Counted from the first letter of the stretch, positions 51,972 to 63,345 are shown. The stretch is DNA of 64,000 nucleotides from Saccopteryx bilineata (GCF_036850765.1 NC_089493.1:295214349-295278348); one strand, 5' to 3'. Translations and numbers: made by a program. The notes: generated by a model not told the origin, from the sequence alone.

Positions 51972-52207
51972 TCCTGCAGCCATGGCTCCATTGGAACAAG
52001 TTCGCCCTGGGCCCTGAGGATGACTCCACAGCCTCTGCCTCAGGTGCTAAGAATAGCTCAGTTGCTGAGCAACAGAGCAATGTCCCAGATGGGCAAAGCA
52101 TCATCCCCTAGTGGGTCTGCTGGGTGGATCCTGGTTGGGGCGCATGTGGGAATCTGTCTCTCTGCCTCCCCTCTTCTCATTAAATAAAAAAAAAAGAAAG
52201 AAAGAAA
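51813..52207 (+). mobile_element. Rhin-1-type SINE, sense, diverged
   Basis: Head GCCCTAGCCAGCTGGTTCAG, B box AGTTCAATTCC, linker CACACAAGAGAAGCACCC, a TC-expanded middle and an (AAAG)n tail. Flanked by GAAAGAAGTCAT (51801-51812) and GAAAGATGTCAT (52208-52219). More substitutions than the 13.2 kb copy, so an older insertion. Confidence 0.9.
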
Positions 52208-52839
52208 GAAAGATGTCATTGATCTCTGGTAAGAGCTAGGAATTGTGCCCCAGATTTAATTCTAGCATGTGGGAATAAAACTTGCAACCCCCAAATAAAT
52301 CTCTTTGACATAAGGGGGGGAAAGTACTTATAGAGCAGGTGACACAGGCTGAATGTCCCTCCAAATGCGGACCACTCACTTCTCGCCTCCTAAGGGTCTC
52401 CGAGCTGGGCCGGGGGGACCAGCATGGAAAAGATGCCCGCTCGGCCCGTGAAGGGTGGGAGCCTGTGAGTCAGGGAGGAACTGTTCAGCGGGACAATGGC
52501 TCTAAGATTCAGTAAGCATTAGAATTTCTACATTGTTGCCATTTTTAACCCCCCCCCCCCAATGAGAAATACACTCCTAAACACGGTCCGGGCTTGTCTT
52601 CAGGGGAGAAGACAGCCGTGCTGGAGGGAGGGCGCTCCTCCGCTGGGCCCAGTCTCAGAGAAGGGCAAGGGTGAGGCCGGCGGAGAGCTGACCACCTTGC
52701 CTCGGGGAGCAAGGGACATCACAGGACAAAGCGCTCCTTCCGCCAAGCAGCAGATAACGCAGGTGAGGAGAGGCCTCCGTCATGGCAAACTCGAAAACCT
52801 GTGACTGCTGGGCACCGAGTCCAAGTCCTCACGACCTCC

Positions 52840-53110
52840 TTCAAGACCGTGCCCACCCTGGCCCAGCACCCGCGGGTGAGCCTCCAGGCCTGACCTCCTT
52901 CCTCCTCTTCCACCACCTTGGCCTCCTTGCTGCTGAACACCCCAGGCACAGCCCTACCCCTGGGCCTTTGCACTCACTGTCCCTTCCGCCTGGAGCGCTC
53001 TTCCCCCCGAGGGCCACCTGGCTTGCTTCCTCACCTCCTTCATATTTGGGGTTAAAGTCACGTGCTCAGGGAACTCTGCCTTGACCACACTATTTACCAT
53101 TTCACCCTCC
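52840..53110 (+). repeat. L2 (LINE2) 3' region fragment
   Basis: CTGGGCCTTTGCACTCACTGTCCC, TCCGCCTGGAGCGCTCTTCCCC, then CTTCCTCACCTCCTTCA and GGAACTCTGCCTTGACCAC. A strong match to the recalled L2 run (CCTTTGCACTTGCTGTTCC, TGCCTGGAATGCTCTTCCC). Confidence 0.85.
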
Positions 53111-53359
53111 TTCTCACTCGGCCCATCTCCCCCGCTGTAGGACGGTCTGCGGCCAGTCCAGGGCGCTCTCCATCTCCTAAGCCAATGGAAAGTCACTGCA
53201 GCCGAGCCCCGGGGACTCGTAACTGGATAATTGTCTTTGGGGAACGGCTGGGACCGAATTTCCTTTGGTTCAGACCTTCGTTATCTCTTGGAAGCCACCT
53301 TCCCACGGCTTGGAAGCTCATCCTTCACTCACCACAGAGTGAGGAAGCAGGAAGGAGCA

Positions 53360-53770
53360 ATTAGGATGCTCTGCGGCAGCACTGACTCAGATTAACATCC
53401 TTCCCTCCTGATTTGATCTATTTTTTTTCCTCTCTCTCTAAACACCTAGAGCCCTTTGACTGCGAGCCAGGTGTGTCTTTTGTGAAAAGCCGTATTTTGA
53501 AACACCGGCAGGTACTACTCACGAGTCCGTATTTTAAGGCATTTCAAGCTGATAAACAGTTCATTGGCTCTGCCGTCCTGTAATTGGCTGAGGGTGAAAA
53601 TGAGTTGCCAGAAATATGCACCTACATTAACCGCTCCGTGCCAAAACCAACTTCCACAGTTGACAGTAGGATTTCATCATAGATGAGGAGATGGAAGACA
53701 CCCGTGATTTTCTGAATTGCTTTCATGGAACAGGCGGGCGCTGCAGTTCCAGGCGGGCTCTACGTGACGC
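53360..53770. other. Repeat-free block, possible conserved non-coding element
   Basis: About 400 bp without recognisable repeat, with balanced composition and low CpG, in a repeat-dense neighbourhood. It contains GGTGTGTCTTTTGTGAAAAG, CATTTCAAGCTGATAAAC and CCTGTAATTGGCTGAGG, the last including a homeodomain-like TAATTG. No open frame of note. Constraint is a guess until aligned. Confidence 0.3.
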
Positions 53771-54054
53771 TGAATCACGCACGCTGGAAAATACAGAAGG
53801 GCGAGGTTCTGCTTCCTAAACACGAGGCAACTAAATAGCTATAGAATCTGAAGCCCAAAGAACAGAGACAGGGTCTGCCGGACGTGAGCACAATGTGTCC
53901 ACACAACAGGTACTTTCTTCTTCCCTTCCCCAAGTGGGCATCGGGGGATGGAGGTATGGAGGGAATTTTTAAGTGAGATCGGGAAATACTCTGGATAATC
54001 TTTGAGGAAAAGATGGAAAATAAGGGATGAGGAAATACTGTTGATGTTTTCTTT

Positions 54055-54380
54055 ATTTTTATTTTTAAATGAGAGGCAAGGAGGCAGAAGGACAGACTCC
54101 CACATGCGCCCTGACCAGAATCCACCTGGCAACCCCCGTCTGGGGCTGATGCTCTGCTCATCTGGGACCACTGCTCAGCAACTGAGCTATTTTAGTGCCT
54201 GAGGCGAGGCCGTGGAGCCATCCTCAATGATCAGGGCCATCTTGTTCAAATCATTCGAGCCATGGCTGTGGGGGGGGGAGGAGGAAGAGAGAGAGAGAGA
54301 GAGAGAGAGGGAGGAGGGGGAGAAGTAAAGAAGCAGATGGGCACTTCTCCTATGTGCCGGGACCAGGAATCGAACCTGGG
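54055..54380 (-). mobile_element. Old Rhin-1-type SINE, antisense, head truncated
   Basis: Body motifs are present but eroded: GAGGCAAGGAGGCAGAAGG, GCGAGGCCGTGGAGCCATCC, GGGCACTTCTCCTATGTGCC. It stops at GGAATCGAACCTGGGATAT without the A-box end, so it may be 5' truncated like the 31.6 kb copy. A GA expansion sits at 54,285-54,310. Confidence 0.8.
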
Positions 54381-54968
54381 ATATTTTCAAGACTGTGTAG
54401 TTAGACCACTTCGAACTACAGGCTCCTGCTGTAGTTTCCAACCGTTGTGGCAGGGGTCGGAGGATGCTCTTCAAAGGTGGTGTGTAAGCCCTTAAGAGCA
54501 GGAGAGCAATTGTTGGAGATCAGTACGGGTTCCTGGGAGCAGCTCAAGGCGATTGGATCACCCCAGGCGACAAATTCAGTGTCTATCCTTTGCGCATCTA
54601 CTACTATACAGCAGGCTCTGGTTTTGGCTGGCGGTTCAGAAAAATGTGGTCAATGAAGAGTAGTTCGCTGACGGAAAGGCATTTAATAATACTTCTCTAC
54701 AAAATGCAGATTCCAAGGTGGACTGATGGTGTCGGGCCTCGCCTGCCCCAATTTGTGGATGACTCAGGCCGGAGGCCACTAAGAACTAGGCCTGGTGGGT
54801 CCTCCGGTCTACTGCAGGTCTGGCGGGTGCCTGGTGGTCTTCAGAGACGGCGCTGGCTCTCTGAGCTTTGCGTGAGGATCAGGTAGCAGATCCCTGAGTC
54901 ACAGAGTTACAACCAGGAGTCCTGACTCCCGCCTGACACACAGTCTAACACAAAGAAATCCAATAAAC

Positions 54969-55467
54969 CAGGGGTCCCCAAACTTTACACAGGGGGTCAG
55001 TTCACTGTCCCTCAGACCGTGGGAAGGCCAGACTATAAAAAAAAACAACTATGAACAAATCCCTATGCATACTACACATATCTTATTTTAAAGTAAAAAA
55101 ACAAAACGGGAACAAATACAATATTTAAAATAAAGAACAAGTAAATTTAAATCAACAAACTGACCAGTATTTCAATGGGAACTATGGGCCTGCTTTTGGC
55201 TAATAAGATGGTCAATGTCCGGTTCCATATTTGTCACTGCTAGCCATAGCAAGTGATATGACGCGCTTCCGGAGCCATGACGTGTGTGTCCCGCATCACC
55301 GGAAGTAGTACTGTACATGAGCGACGCCGTGCTTTGCGCATCCGCATCCTGTGCTCCTCTCACTGACCACCAGTGAAAGAGGTGTCCCTTCAAGAAGTGT
55401 GGCGGGGGTGGATAAATGGCCTCAGGGGGCTGCACGCGGCCTGCCGGCTGTAGTTTGGGGACCCCTG
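54969..55467 (+). mobile_element. CAGGGGTCCCC hAT MITE, copy 4 (499 bp, longest), perfect target duplication
   Basis: Same termini as copies 1-3. Exact duplications CAATAAAC at 54961-54968 and 55468-55475. It retains a central segment (about 55,215-55,350) with CCGGTTCCATATTTGTCACTG, ATGACGCGCTTCCGGAGCC and GCATCACCGGAAGTAG, absent from copies 2 and 3 and shortened in copy 1. TTCCGG/CCGGAA sites resemble ETS-type promoter motifs, which could reflect the promoter of the parent autonomous element. Confidence 0.96.
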
Positions 55468-55949
55468 CAATAAACCATGTGGCCAAGTTCAGTCCGCAGG
55501 GAGTGGGGCAGCAAGTTCCCCATTTTCAATGTAGAATTTGCCAGAATCTCCAACAGTGTGCTCTCCCACATCCAGACAGATTCTTTGAGAAAGAAACTTC
55601 TCAATTCTAATGATTGCTGTTGCATTCTTTTTTTTTTTTTTTAGTTTATATTTGATCTCCAGAGATGGTACTTTTGTTTGTTTGTTGCAGCTGAGTGCTA
55701 CAATATCTACATCTTGTTAGTTTTTACCATTGCTTTTCCCTGACCTTGCTTTCTGGATTTAGAATAAAAATTGGCAACAGTTGGGATTATTATTATTATT
55801 ATTTTTATTATTAGTGCAGTATTTCTAGTTGTTGATTGGTTCGGAGCCAGTGATTGACAGTAAACTCTGACACAGGAGTGGGCGGGTTGAAGAAGAGCCA
55901 GCCCACCAGGCCTGGGGACTGGGTGTGGCAGTTAGGGTGAAGCTCTTGG

Positions 55950-56300
55950 CCCAGGTCCCAGCACTGCCACCACCCAGCAGATGGTGCCCGGGTGACTTGA
56001 CTTCTCTGGGCCTCGGTCTCCGCATTGGGGGGAGCAGGCCCACAAGCAGCATGCAGGACCATTAAGAGGTTCCACTGGATCTTTTTATCCAAGGACGTGG
56101 AGTACAGTGTCGAAGGGCAGCACAGGTAGGAGTGGAATCCCAGCTCCGTCTCTTACTAACCGTGCACCTCTCTGGGTCCCTGTTTCCTCATCTGTGGTGG
56201 AGGGGACGACAGAAGTGCCTACCTCCTGATAAATCACGAGGGTTGAATACGACCGGTCAAGGCTTACTGGGCACAGCGCCTGGCACACGATACCTGTGCT
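55950..56300 (+). repeat. Two MIR SINE fragments in sense
   Basis: First at about 55,950-56,065: GGTGACTTGACTTCTCTGGGCCTCGGTCTCCGC. Second at about 56,130-56,300: CAGCTCCGTCTCTTACTAACCG, CCTGTTTCCTCATCTGTGG, CTGGGCACAGCGCCTGGCAC. The sequence 55,476-55,950 before them is unassigned apart from T runs and a (TTA)n stretch near 55,785-55,815. Confidence 0.7.
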
Positions 56301-56544
56301 GCACATGTCAGTAAAGACTCAGGATTTTGCCTGGAAATGGGCAGCCTCCGCCCGCCCCGATGATGATGACAGCTGGGCTCAGAAAAGGTGCTCCTTAAGT
56401 GTCAGCCTCTTCTTCTTTGCACTACGTCCTTGTCACCTCTTTCTGGGATGCTCGCAGCCCACCCTCTCCTTCTACAGCTTCTTCGGAAGCAGACGTGAGG
56501 GTCCACATGGGTGTCGCAGCTGCTCACTGTCCCCAGAAGGAGGG

Positions 56545-56912
56545 CAGACCTACGCTGTAAGCGGGCTCCTCGTGCAGACCTACGCTGGAGGCGGGCTCCT
56601 CGTGCAGACCTACGCTGGAGGCGGGCTCCTCCTGCAGACCTACGTGCAGACCTACGCTGGGGGGGCTCCTCCTGCAGACCTACGCTGGAGGCGGGCTCCT
56701 CCTGCAGACCTACGTGCAGACCTACGCTGGGGGGGCTCCTCCTGCAGACCTACGCTGGAGGCGGGCTCCTCGTGCAGACCTACGTGCAGACCTACGCTGG
56801 GGGGGCTCCTCCTGCAGACCTACGCTGGAGGCGGGCTCCTCCTGCAGACCTACGCTGGAGGCGGCCTCCTCGCGCAGACCTACGCTGGAGGCGGCCTCCT
56901 CCTGCAGACCTA
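56545..56912. repeat. Minisatellite with 12-, 28- and 30-bp units in a 70-bp higher-order repeat
   Basis: The basic unit is GCAGACCTACGCTGGAGG followed by CGGGCTCCTCCT (30 bp). A 12-bp short form (CAGACCTACGTG) and a 28-bp form with GCTGGGGGGGCTCC alternate with it. From about 56,635 to 56,860 the order 12, 28, 30 recurs three times, giving an exact 70-bp period. The array opens and closes with plain 30-bp units. Frames of up to 205 codons cross it without other support. Confidence 0.95.
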
Positions 56913-57905
56913 GGAGGTAGTCTGCAGGGGTGTCTCCCGCCTGGCCGGGAGGGTTTCTAATCTAGACTCTGCTGCTCATCTGCATCGCTCAGGGGCAAGC
57001 CTCAGTCGACCCCCCCCTCCCAACATGCTAGCCAAATCCTGAATTCTCCTTCTGCTCACTCACTTCTGCCTTTTCTCAGTTTCCACCAGACCAGCAGCCC
57101 TGCTTCTGGCACCACGAGTGTCGAGGCTTCTAGGGTTTTGGCCACGCCCCTCCCTGCCTTGTACACACTGGGTTTTCTCTGACACTCCTTCTGCACCTTC
57201 CTGTCTTCAATCACCCCCTAAGTGTCATTTCAGGTTTCCCCTGCATCCTAAGCTCTATATCTGTAATTCTTAACCCTTTTTTGTTTTTTTTGTTTGTTTG
57301 TTTTTGGAGTATGACACTCCCGCCATAGTAGCGCACATGCACGCATGTTTCTTGAAGTTTCATGAGCGTCCCAAACCTTATTAATGGAGCTACATGAAGG
57401 CAGGCCTCTATGTAGAGTCCCCAGACCAGCTGCCTGTGTGGTCCTCCATCTTGTCACCCTCACCCACCCAATGACGGTGCCTGACTGAGTCTGCCTCCCT
57501 CCCCACCCCCCGTCTCTCTCGAGGGTCATTTCTTTTTATTGAGATCAAAACATGGACCCCCTCCCCCCCCAAAAAAAAAGCTTTCTTCTCTTGCCAGTCC
57601 CAATGAATATTTAGTTCCTGTGTCCTCGAGCTGGGGCTGCCCTTTTTCCTGGGGACCCTGCGAGGGGAGGGTCTGTCTCGTGGACAGTCTTAACCCTCTC
57701 CATGTCTCAGGAGAGCTAAGTGAGAGCCCCCCAGGAGAGAAAAGAGGGCCCAACGGAAAACCCGATCAGATGATGGATCCACGATGACAGCCAACAGCAC
57801 AAGAACAAGACAAGCAATTGGACGGCCTTTCTCGATGCTCTTGAAGAGGACAAATGGCACCTTCCAGAGGTCAACTGTTATTCTAGGTCTCTACCCACCT
57901 GTTCA
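56913..57905. other. Unassigned sequence
   Basis: No exon or repeat identified. It contains a T/GTTT-rich stretch at 57,278-57,306 and C and A runs at 57,561-57,579. Confidence 0.4.
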
Positions 57906-58014
57906 GTGAGATGGGGCAGGGGGCAGGGAACTTCACTTGTCCTGTGACCATTATAGGCTTTGCAAGCTAGACAGCAGAATTGAGGATACCATGTAGGTAT
58001 ATATACCTATGTAG

Positions 58015-58045
<31 letters not shown>

Positions 58046-58305
58046 CATATATACATATGTGTGTGTGTGTGTGTGTATTTCCACACATTCTTTACTGGCA
58101 ACATTCAAAATCATAGATGCTAAAATTCAAGTCTTATTTTTATGTGTTGTGAAATTATTATCTGATATTATTTAAATTATTTTATTTTATTTTATTTTAT
58201 TACCATTTAGAAATGTACCAAATATTCTCAGCCTGCGGGCTGTACAAAAATAGGCCGTGCACTGGACATTGGCCGATGGGCTGCAGGTTGCCAAACCCAG
58301 AGAGT
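57905..58305 (+). repeat. Old hAT element fragment with AT, TG and TTTTA microsatellites inside
   Basis: ATTATAGGCTTTGCAAGC at the left and CAGCCTGCGGGCTGTACAAAAATAGG, TGCAGGTTGCCAAACCC at the right match the recalled mammalian hAT consensus (TAGGCTTTGCAGGCC ... ACAAAAACAGGCGG ... TAGTTTGCCAACCCCTG). Microsatellites fill the middle: AT/ATAC at about 57,991-58,060, (TG) at 58,060-58,077, (TTTTA)n at 58,165-58,202. Confidence 0.6.
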
Positions 58306-58309
58306 CATG

Positions 58310-61300
58310 TCTCACATTCTGTACAACATTGACTCTTAAATGTCTAGAATTTTAGAGACAGAAGCCTGATGTGGTGTCTAACCCACCCTGTTTCTTTGAC
58401 GAGTCTCCGATCAGTGGAGTATCAAGGTGTCACTCTTTGATCTTTCAGCAGTTGATATCCGGGCCCTCATTTCTTTGATGATACTTTGGGCAGGTTCCAG
58501 AACGTTCCAGTCAGTTTTGGTTGTTAACATTTCCAGTTGTGTATCTGACTGCAAAGTTATAGCCCCGATTCCCCCCCACCTCCCACCCTTGTTTCGATCC
58601 GAGCACCTTCAGTGAGCTGCAGCCGGGAGCAGGAATGGAAGAAAAGGCCACAGGGCCAACTGGCTGGTGAGGGTACCGAGCTCTGGTGTCCACTGTTATT
58701 GCTTCTGCAGCCGTCACTGACGGGCAGGACTCAGCGTAGCAGGGCTCTACCGGCTGACCGTCTGTGGAGACATCGGTTACTGGAGGGCCCTAGGGGTGGG
58801 GGCTTTCCACGGCCCCTTCCTTCTTCGACATGGGCTTCCTGAGTCTGGTCCAGCCCTACCCACCCTCCACTGGCTCCTGCCACTAGCAGCTCATGGCCCC
58901 CTGCGGCTCAGCCTGCCCCATGAACATCTTTAGAAGGCCCTCCCCTCTTTGGATAGACTCAGTTCTAGACTAAGGGGCAGGGTTTGGGGAGCGGAGCACG
59001 GGATGACCCTCGGCCAGCCCCTGGTCGACCCCTAAAGCCTGGCCATCCTGGACAAGGCAGTGTCCCCTTAAAACATCACGCAGCCCTGGCTAGGGTCTTC
59101 TTGCCTCGCGGGCTGCCCTGCTGGGCGGGATGCTGACGCCGTGGCTCAGGCTCAGCTACCCACCACAGGATCCACTAAACCCACAGGACCTCCTCACCCC
59201 AAACAGACGGCGTCGTTCCCAGTCTCCCTCCGGCCCCGCCGTTTCCCTAACTTCCTTGCTGAAGTAGGCGCACGCGCAGATGACCGGCGGTGCTAACAAG
59301 TGTCCAGACCACGAATGGCAGGCCGGTCTCTTTGTTTGCCCGGGCACCTCCGTCCGGATGAACAATTCTTCTCGGAGCCATGGAGGAACTAGAAGCATGG
59401 GGCGGGGGAGGGGAGGATCGCGGTCTAAGAAAGCTACATCATTCCTCTTAGCAAACAGATACTGTCTACACCGCGAGAATCAAGGCTGCCGGTCAACCAC
59501 TTACGCAGAGGCGCGAAGGGACGCGGGGACCACAAAGAGAACGAAGCCGGAAAGCCTGGCGGCGCTCATGTCTTTGTAGCTGACGGGTGAGGACCCTTCT
59601 GCTTAGAGGTCAACCAGCCCCCAAGGTCTCACGGCGAGAGAAGGGGCGGACCCAGGTAAGAAGTCCTGTCGACCTGACCGCAAAGCCCCTGCTGTCCGAT
59701 ACTCCCCGTTGTTTCTCATAAATTATTAAAGGTCCCTTTGCTCCGACACCGAAAGTGTGGGCCGTGGCCAGGCCGTGGGGAGAGAGCAGCACGGGTGATC
59801 GGCAGGCTTCTCTCTGACCGGGAGACGGTGGGGGTACCGCCGCGGGCCAGAATCTATATAGTTCTCAAGTGGTCAGAAACACCCTCCTCTGAAAATACGC
59901 AAGGAATTCGGGTCAGGTTTTACCCAGCGCGTCAAAAGTGAAGCAGCCAGCAGAATGACCAAGCCGCTTCCGAAGAGGATGTCATTTATCTTTTTCAGTG
60001 AAAGTATCCTGAAGTGAGATCGTTCAGTTAGATAGAAAACTGATGAATGTCTTAGAGGGTAGGCAATAAATCCACAACGTTTGCGTGTCTCTCCCCTAAT
60101 GGGAGGAAATCATCTGCATCTCTACGGAACAACACCAACAACAACAAAAAAAAATGTATGTGCCTTCTCTGAAGCTTTCTACAAGTCAACGGTAGAACTC
60201 CCCATCTGGGCTTGCAGTCAGAGTCAGAGCTACATCGGGCCAAGTTCCATTTCCCGACAGAATCAGAAGACCTCCCCGCCCCTTAAATAAGCTGGTTAGA
60301 CATCGCTCTGTGAGAACGTCAAAAGGACACATGATCATCATTTTTTTGCCCCAACTTCTGGTTTTATTTTTTCACGATGCCCGCTGGTCACCCAACACCG
60401 GTTACCCAGCCATGGGATGTGAATCACTTGTCTCTATTCTATCTAATCCAGAAGACACAACTTTACAGAAGTATTTTTAAGCCCTCCGCTCCCTGCGACG
60501 GGTAGAGTCTTAGAGTCAGACGTTAGGGGGGCTGGGTTGGAGGCAGAAAGAAGAGGCCTCGGTCCTTTCTACCAGCGGTGACGCGTCTAGAGGCAAGATT
60601 CAAAATATGTCAACAGCAGTCAGACACAAGCCGGAGAGCCGGGTCCTCGCGGCCTTGCTGGGCCAGCTCTTAACCATTTATGTGAGGGGTCTTACAGAGG
60701 GAAACCCTTCCAGGAAGGGGGCGAACGGCCCTGTGGAAAGCAGGGTTTGGGCGGGGGGTGGGGTGGGGAAGAGACTTGGGCCAGGAAGTGTTCACCAACA
60801 GGTAAGGAAATATTTTAACATCTTCATAACTTACATGGCTATATAGACACGTGTTGGATGAATGCTAGTCAGACTCACACCCTTACCCCATCCCATCACC
60901 GCCCCAATCCTGACCTGCTTCCCGGACAGACACAGTCAAGGTCACTCCCCGCGACCCTGCCTTGAGGCTCCAGCCCACTTCTCTCTTCTGTCTGCCCCTT
61001 GGGCTTTGAGGGATAAGGAGGAACAGCGCAGGGGGAAGGGACAGGGGGAACGTCAGGAGGAAAGGAGGAGAGTCCTGAGGCGTTCTGCACCCATTTCCAA
61101 GGGGACGGGCCGCGTTAGAGCTAGGGCAGCGGGCGGTAGAATGACCACTTGGCGCTGTTTTGAAACTCGTGCTGCCAGCAGGCCAGGATCTCCATCCTGA
61201 CGGAGTTTGGATTCTACCAGGGGAGGTAAGAGGGAGGAAACGCAGGGGCCCATGCAGGAGAAAGTCCCCTAGCGCTGGGCGGGACGCAGGAAGCCGCTCA

Positions 61301-61430
61301 GTTGGCATTGTGTCCTTCTCTACCCGCGGTCCTCACCTCCTCTTTGCAGCTTTTCCCCCGGAAGGCTTCTGATCACATCAATAAAGCTGGAAGCCCATCT
61401 GGCTGAAAAAGTCAACCATCTGGAGATTTG
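58310..61430. other. Unassigned, repeat-poor sequence (3.1 kb)
   Basis: The longest stretch with no repeat that I can name. Composition varies and open frames are all under 150 codons without conserved pattern. I see no splice-bounded exon that looks real. Confidence 0.4.
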
Positions 61431-62030
61431 GAAATATGGAGGAACTTCTCATGACTGGCTAATTTTTTTTTTTTCTTTTTCAGTTTTCAGCCAGATGTTT
61501 GATGTCACCCAGGACCATCTGGAGCAGAAATAGCAATGTATTGAAACTCTTTTCCATAATTTTAATTATTTTCCTGTCCTAAAATCCTAAATGAGCTGGG
61601 GGCTTTTTTCTCCCCCTTTTTTAGGGATTTTTAGTGAATTTAAAAAGTGATTATTGACCGATGAAGAGGAATTCGGTAATCAAATGTGAAAATATAAAGA
61701 AATTCGAATGAAAAAGGACCTTTCAGATCATTTCCAGGGCTCAAAACTGGCAGCCATGGCCCAAATTCAATTACAAGGCGAGTTTGATTTGGCTGACACC
61801 ATGTTTTTAAAAAGTTGAATTAGTTGCCCATGTTTTGAAAAATCAAGAGATTTTTATATCTGGCATTTTAAAACTTGGAATATTGGGCCAAATTGGTACA
61901 CACTGCCCCAGGGGAAAAATCAAGTTAAGCTAAGTACTAATTGTCCCTCAGATGGATTTGTGCTCACTAATTTGCCACAGTCCCCAGCATTCTATATTGT
62001 CCCCACACTGAGACAAAATTTTAATTACCG
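61430..62030. other. AT-rich, CpG-poor block: ancient repeat or conserved element
   Basis: About 600 bp with low CpG and long quasi-repetitive AT phrases, such as CAAAACTGGCAGCCATGGCCC, GGCATTTTAAAACTTGGAAT and GGGCCAAATTGGTACACAC. GCCATGGCCCAAATTC and GGGCCAAATTGG have the look of an eroded ancient transposon, but the block could equally be a constrained non-coding element. It ends where a SINE starts. Confidence 0.35.
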
Positions 62031-62032
62031 TA

Positions 62033-62077
62033 CTTTTTTTTATCTTTTGCAAGACAAAAAGAGAGAGAGACAGAGAC

Positions 62078-62113
<36 letters not shown>

Positions 62114-62430
62114 GAAGGGAGAGAGATGAGAAGCGTCAATTCTTCATTGCTGCACCTTAGTTGTTCATTGATCCCTTTCTCATATGTTCCTTGACTAGGG
62201 GGCTACAGCAGAGTGAGTGACCCCTTGCTCAAGCCAGTGACCTTGGGCTCAAGCCAGCGACCATGGGCTCAAGCCAGCGACCTTGGGCTCAAGCCAGTGA
62301 CCTTGGGCTCAAGCCAGCGACCATGGGGTCATGTCTATGATTCCATGGCTCCAGCCAGAGACCCCGGGGACTTGAACCTGGGCCCTCTGCATTCCAGGCC
62401 AATGCTCTATCCACCACGCCGCCTCCACCC
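62033..62430 (-). mobile_element. VES-like tRNA SINE, long type, antisense, internally expanded
   Basis: Left end has a T run, AGAGAG and a (CAGA)n stretch to 62,112. Then GAGAAGCGTCAATTCTTCATTGC, and from 62,225 to 62,330 about five tandem copies of a ~21-bp unit (CTCAAGCCAGCGACC, TTGGG or ATGGG). The head end is CTATCCACCACGCCG at 62,408-62,422. Other long copies carry only one or two of these units. Confidence 0.88.
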
Positions 62431-62439
62431 TCCATCTTC

Positions 62440-63195
62440 TTGAATGCCATGCTGCTCTCCTGTCCCGTAACGCTGAGTCCAGAGAACTGTGAAGCGCTTT
62501 CCTCGCTCTTGCCATTACCTGCCTAGTCCACAACCGCGTGGAAATCTAGGCTTGGGACTCCCTGATCTCATCTGAAGCTCTCATTTTAGATTCGGGTAGA
62601 CTGAGGTCCGAACAAGGAGAAAACACGCGCAGTCCACGTAACTGCCCGTGAGGGGCACGTGATTAGCCGCTCGGTGGTCCTCCCCACCGAGGTCCTTCCG
62701 CTTTCTAAACGCATCGCTCTGACTGTCTCCAGGACTTCGAGAGTTTTTCCTAATGAGACACCACACATCAAACATGCTGTCATTCAGAGTCACGGGCTGC
62801 CACCGAGAACCCCCAAGGCTGGGGCACCACACTGCCAATGCCTTGCCTGCCCCCCCCGATAATGAGTCAGGCATTCTTCGTTGTGGTTTCTCAGTGTGGG
62901 TGTCTCTACATAGGTGGGTTGGTTTTTTTTTCCCCTCAAAGCATGTCCTTTGCTGCCTCCGAGTTTGCGCCTGTCTGGTGGCGCCCGTGCCCCTGCCGAC
63001 GCTGCACAGGCGTGCCGCGCGCCCCGGGGTCAGGAGCACCGGACATGGAGACCCCCAGGCCTCTGGGCATTCTCACAGGCCCGTGTCTGTCCCAGCAGCA
63101 GCCTCTCCACCAGAGCTGGAGTTCGTGTTCTCCAGCAAATGCTCTCAGAAGCAACCAGGCTTTGGTGAACTAACTGCTCATTGCGGGAACGTGGG
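62440..63195. other. Unassigned sequence
   Basis: Unique sequence, CpG-rich at 62,960-63,060. A 187-codon frame crosses it on the plus strand with no recognisable domain. No exon called. Confidence 0.4.
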
Positions 63196-63199
63196 GAGG

Positions 63200-63345
63200 A
63201 TACAATGTCTCCAGCCTCAGTTTCCTCAGCTGCAAGATCAGGACGATAACCATACCTCTACCACTGAGCGCCTGACGATGCAAGTCAGTATTTTACAAGT
63301 CTTAGAACAGTCCTAGCCCCGAGTCAGTGTTCACAGAAATGACAT
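63200..63345 (+). repeat. MIR SINE
   Basis: Sense: CCAGCCTCAGTTTCCTCAGCTG, AAGATCAGGACGATAACCATACC, then TAGAACAGTCCTAGCCCCG at the 3' part. Confidence 0.75.

Noticed and set aside
56296..56913. A 205-codon frame starting before the 56.5 kb minisatellite
   Set aside because: Two thirds is repeat; the leading part overlaps a MIR 3' end and has no recognisable domain.
62753..63316. A 187-codon plus-strand frame as a possible gene
   Set aside because: No domain or repeat-free conservation, ends in a MIR, and overlaps equally long frames in other registers.
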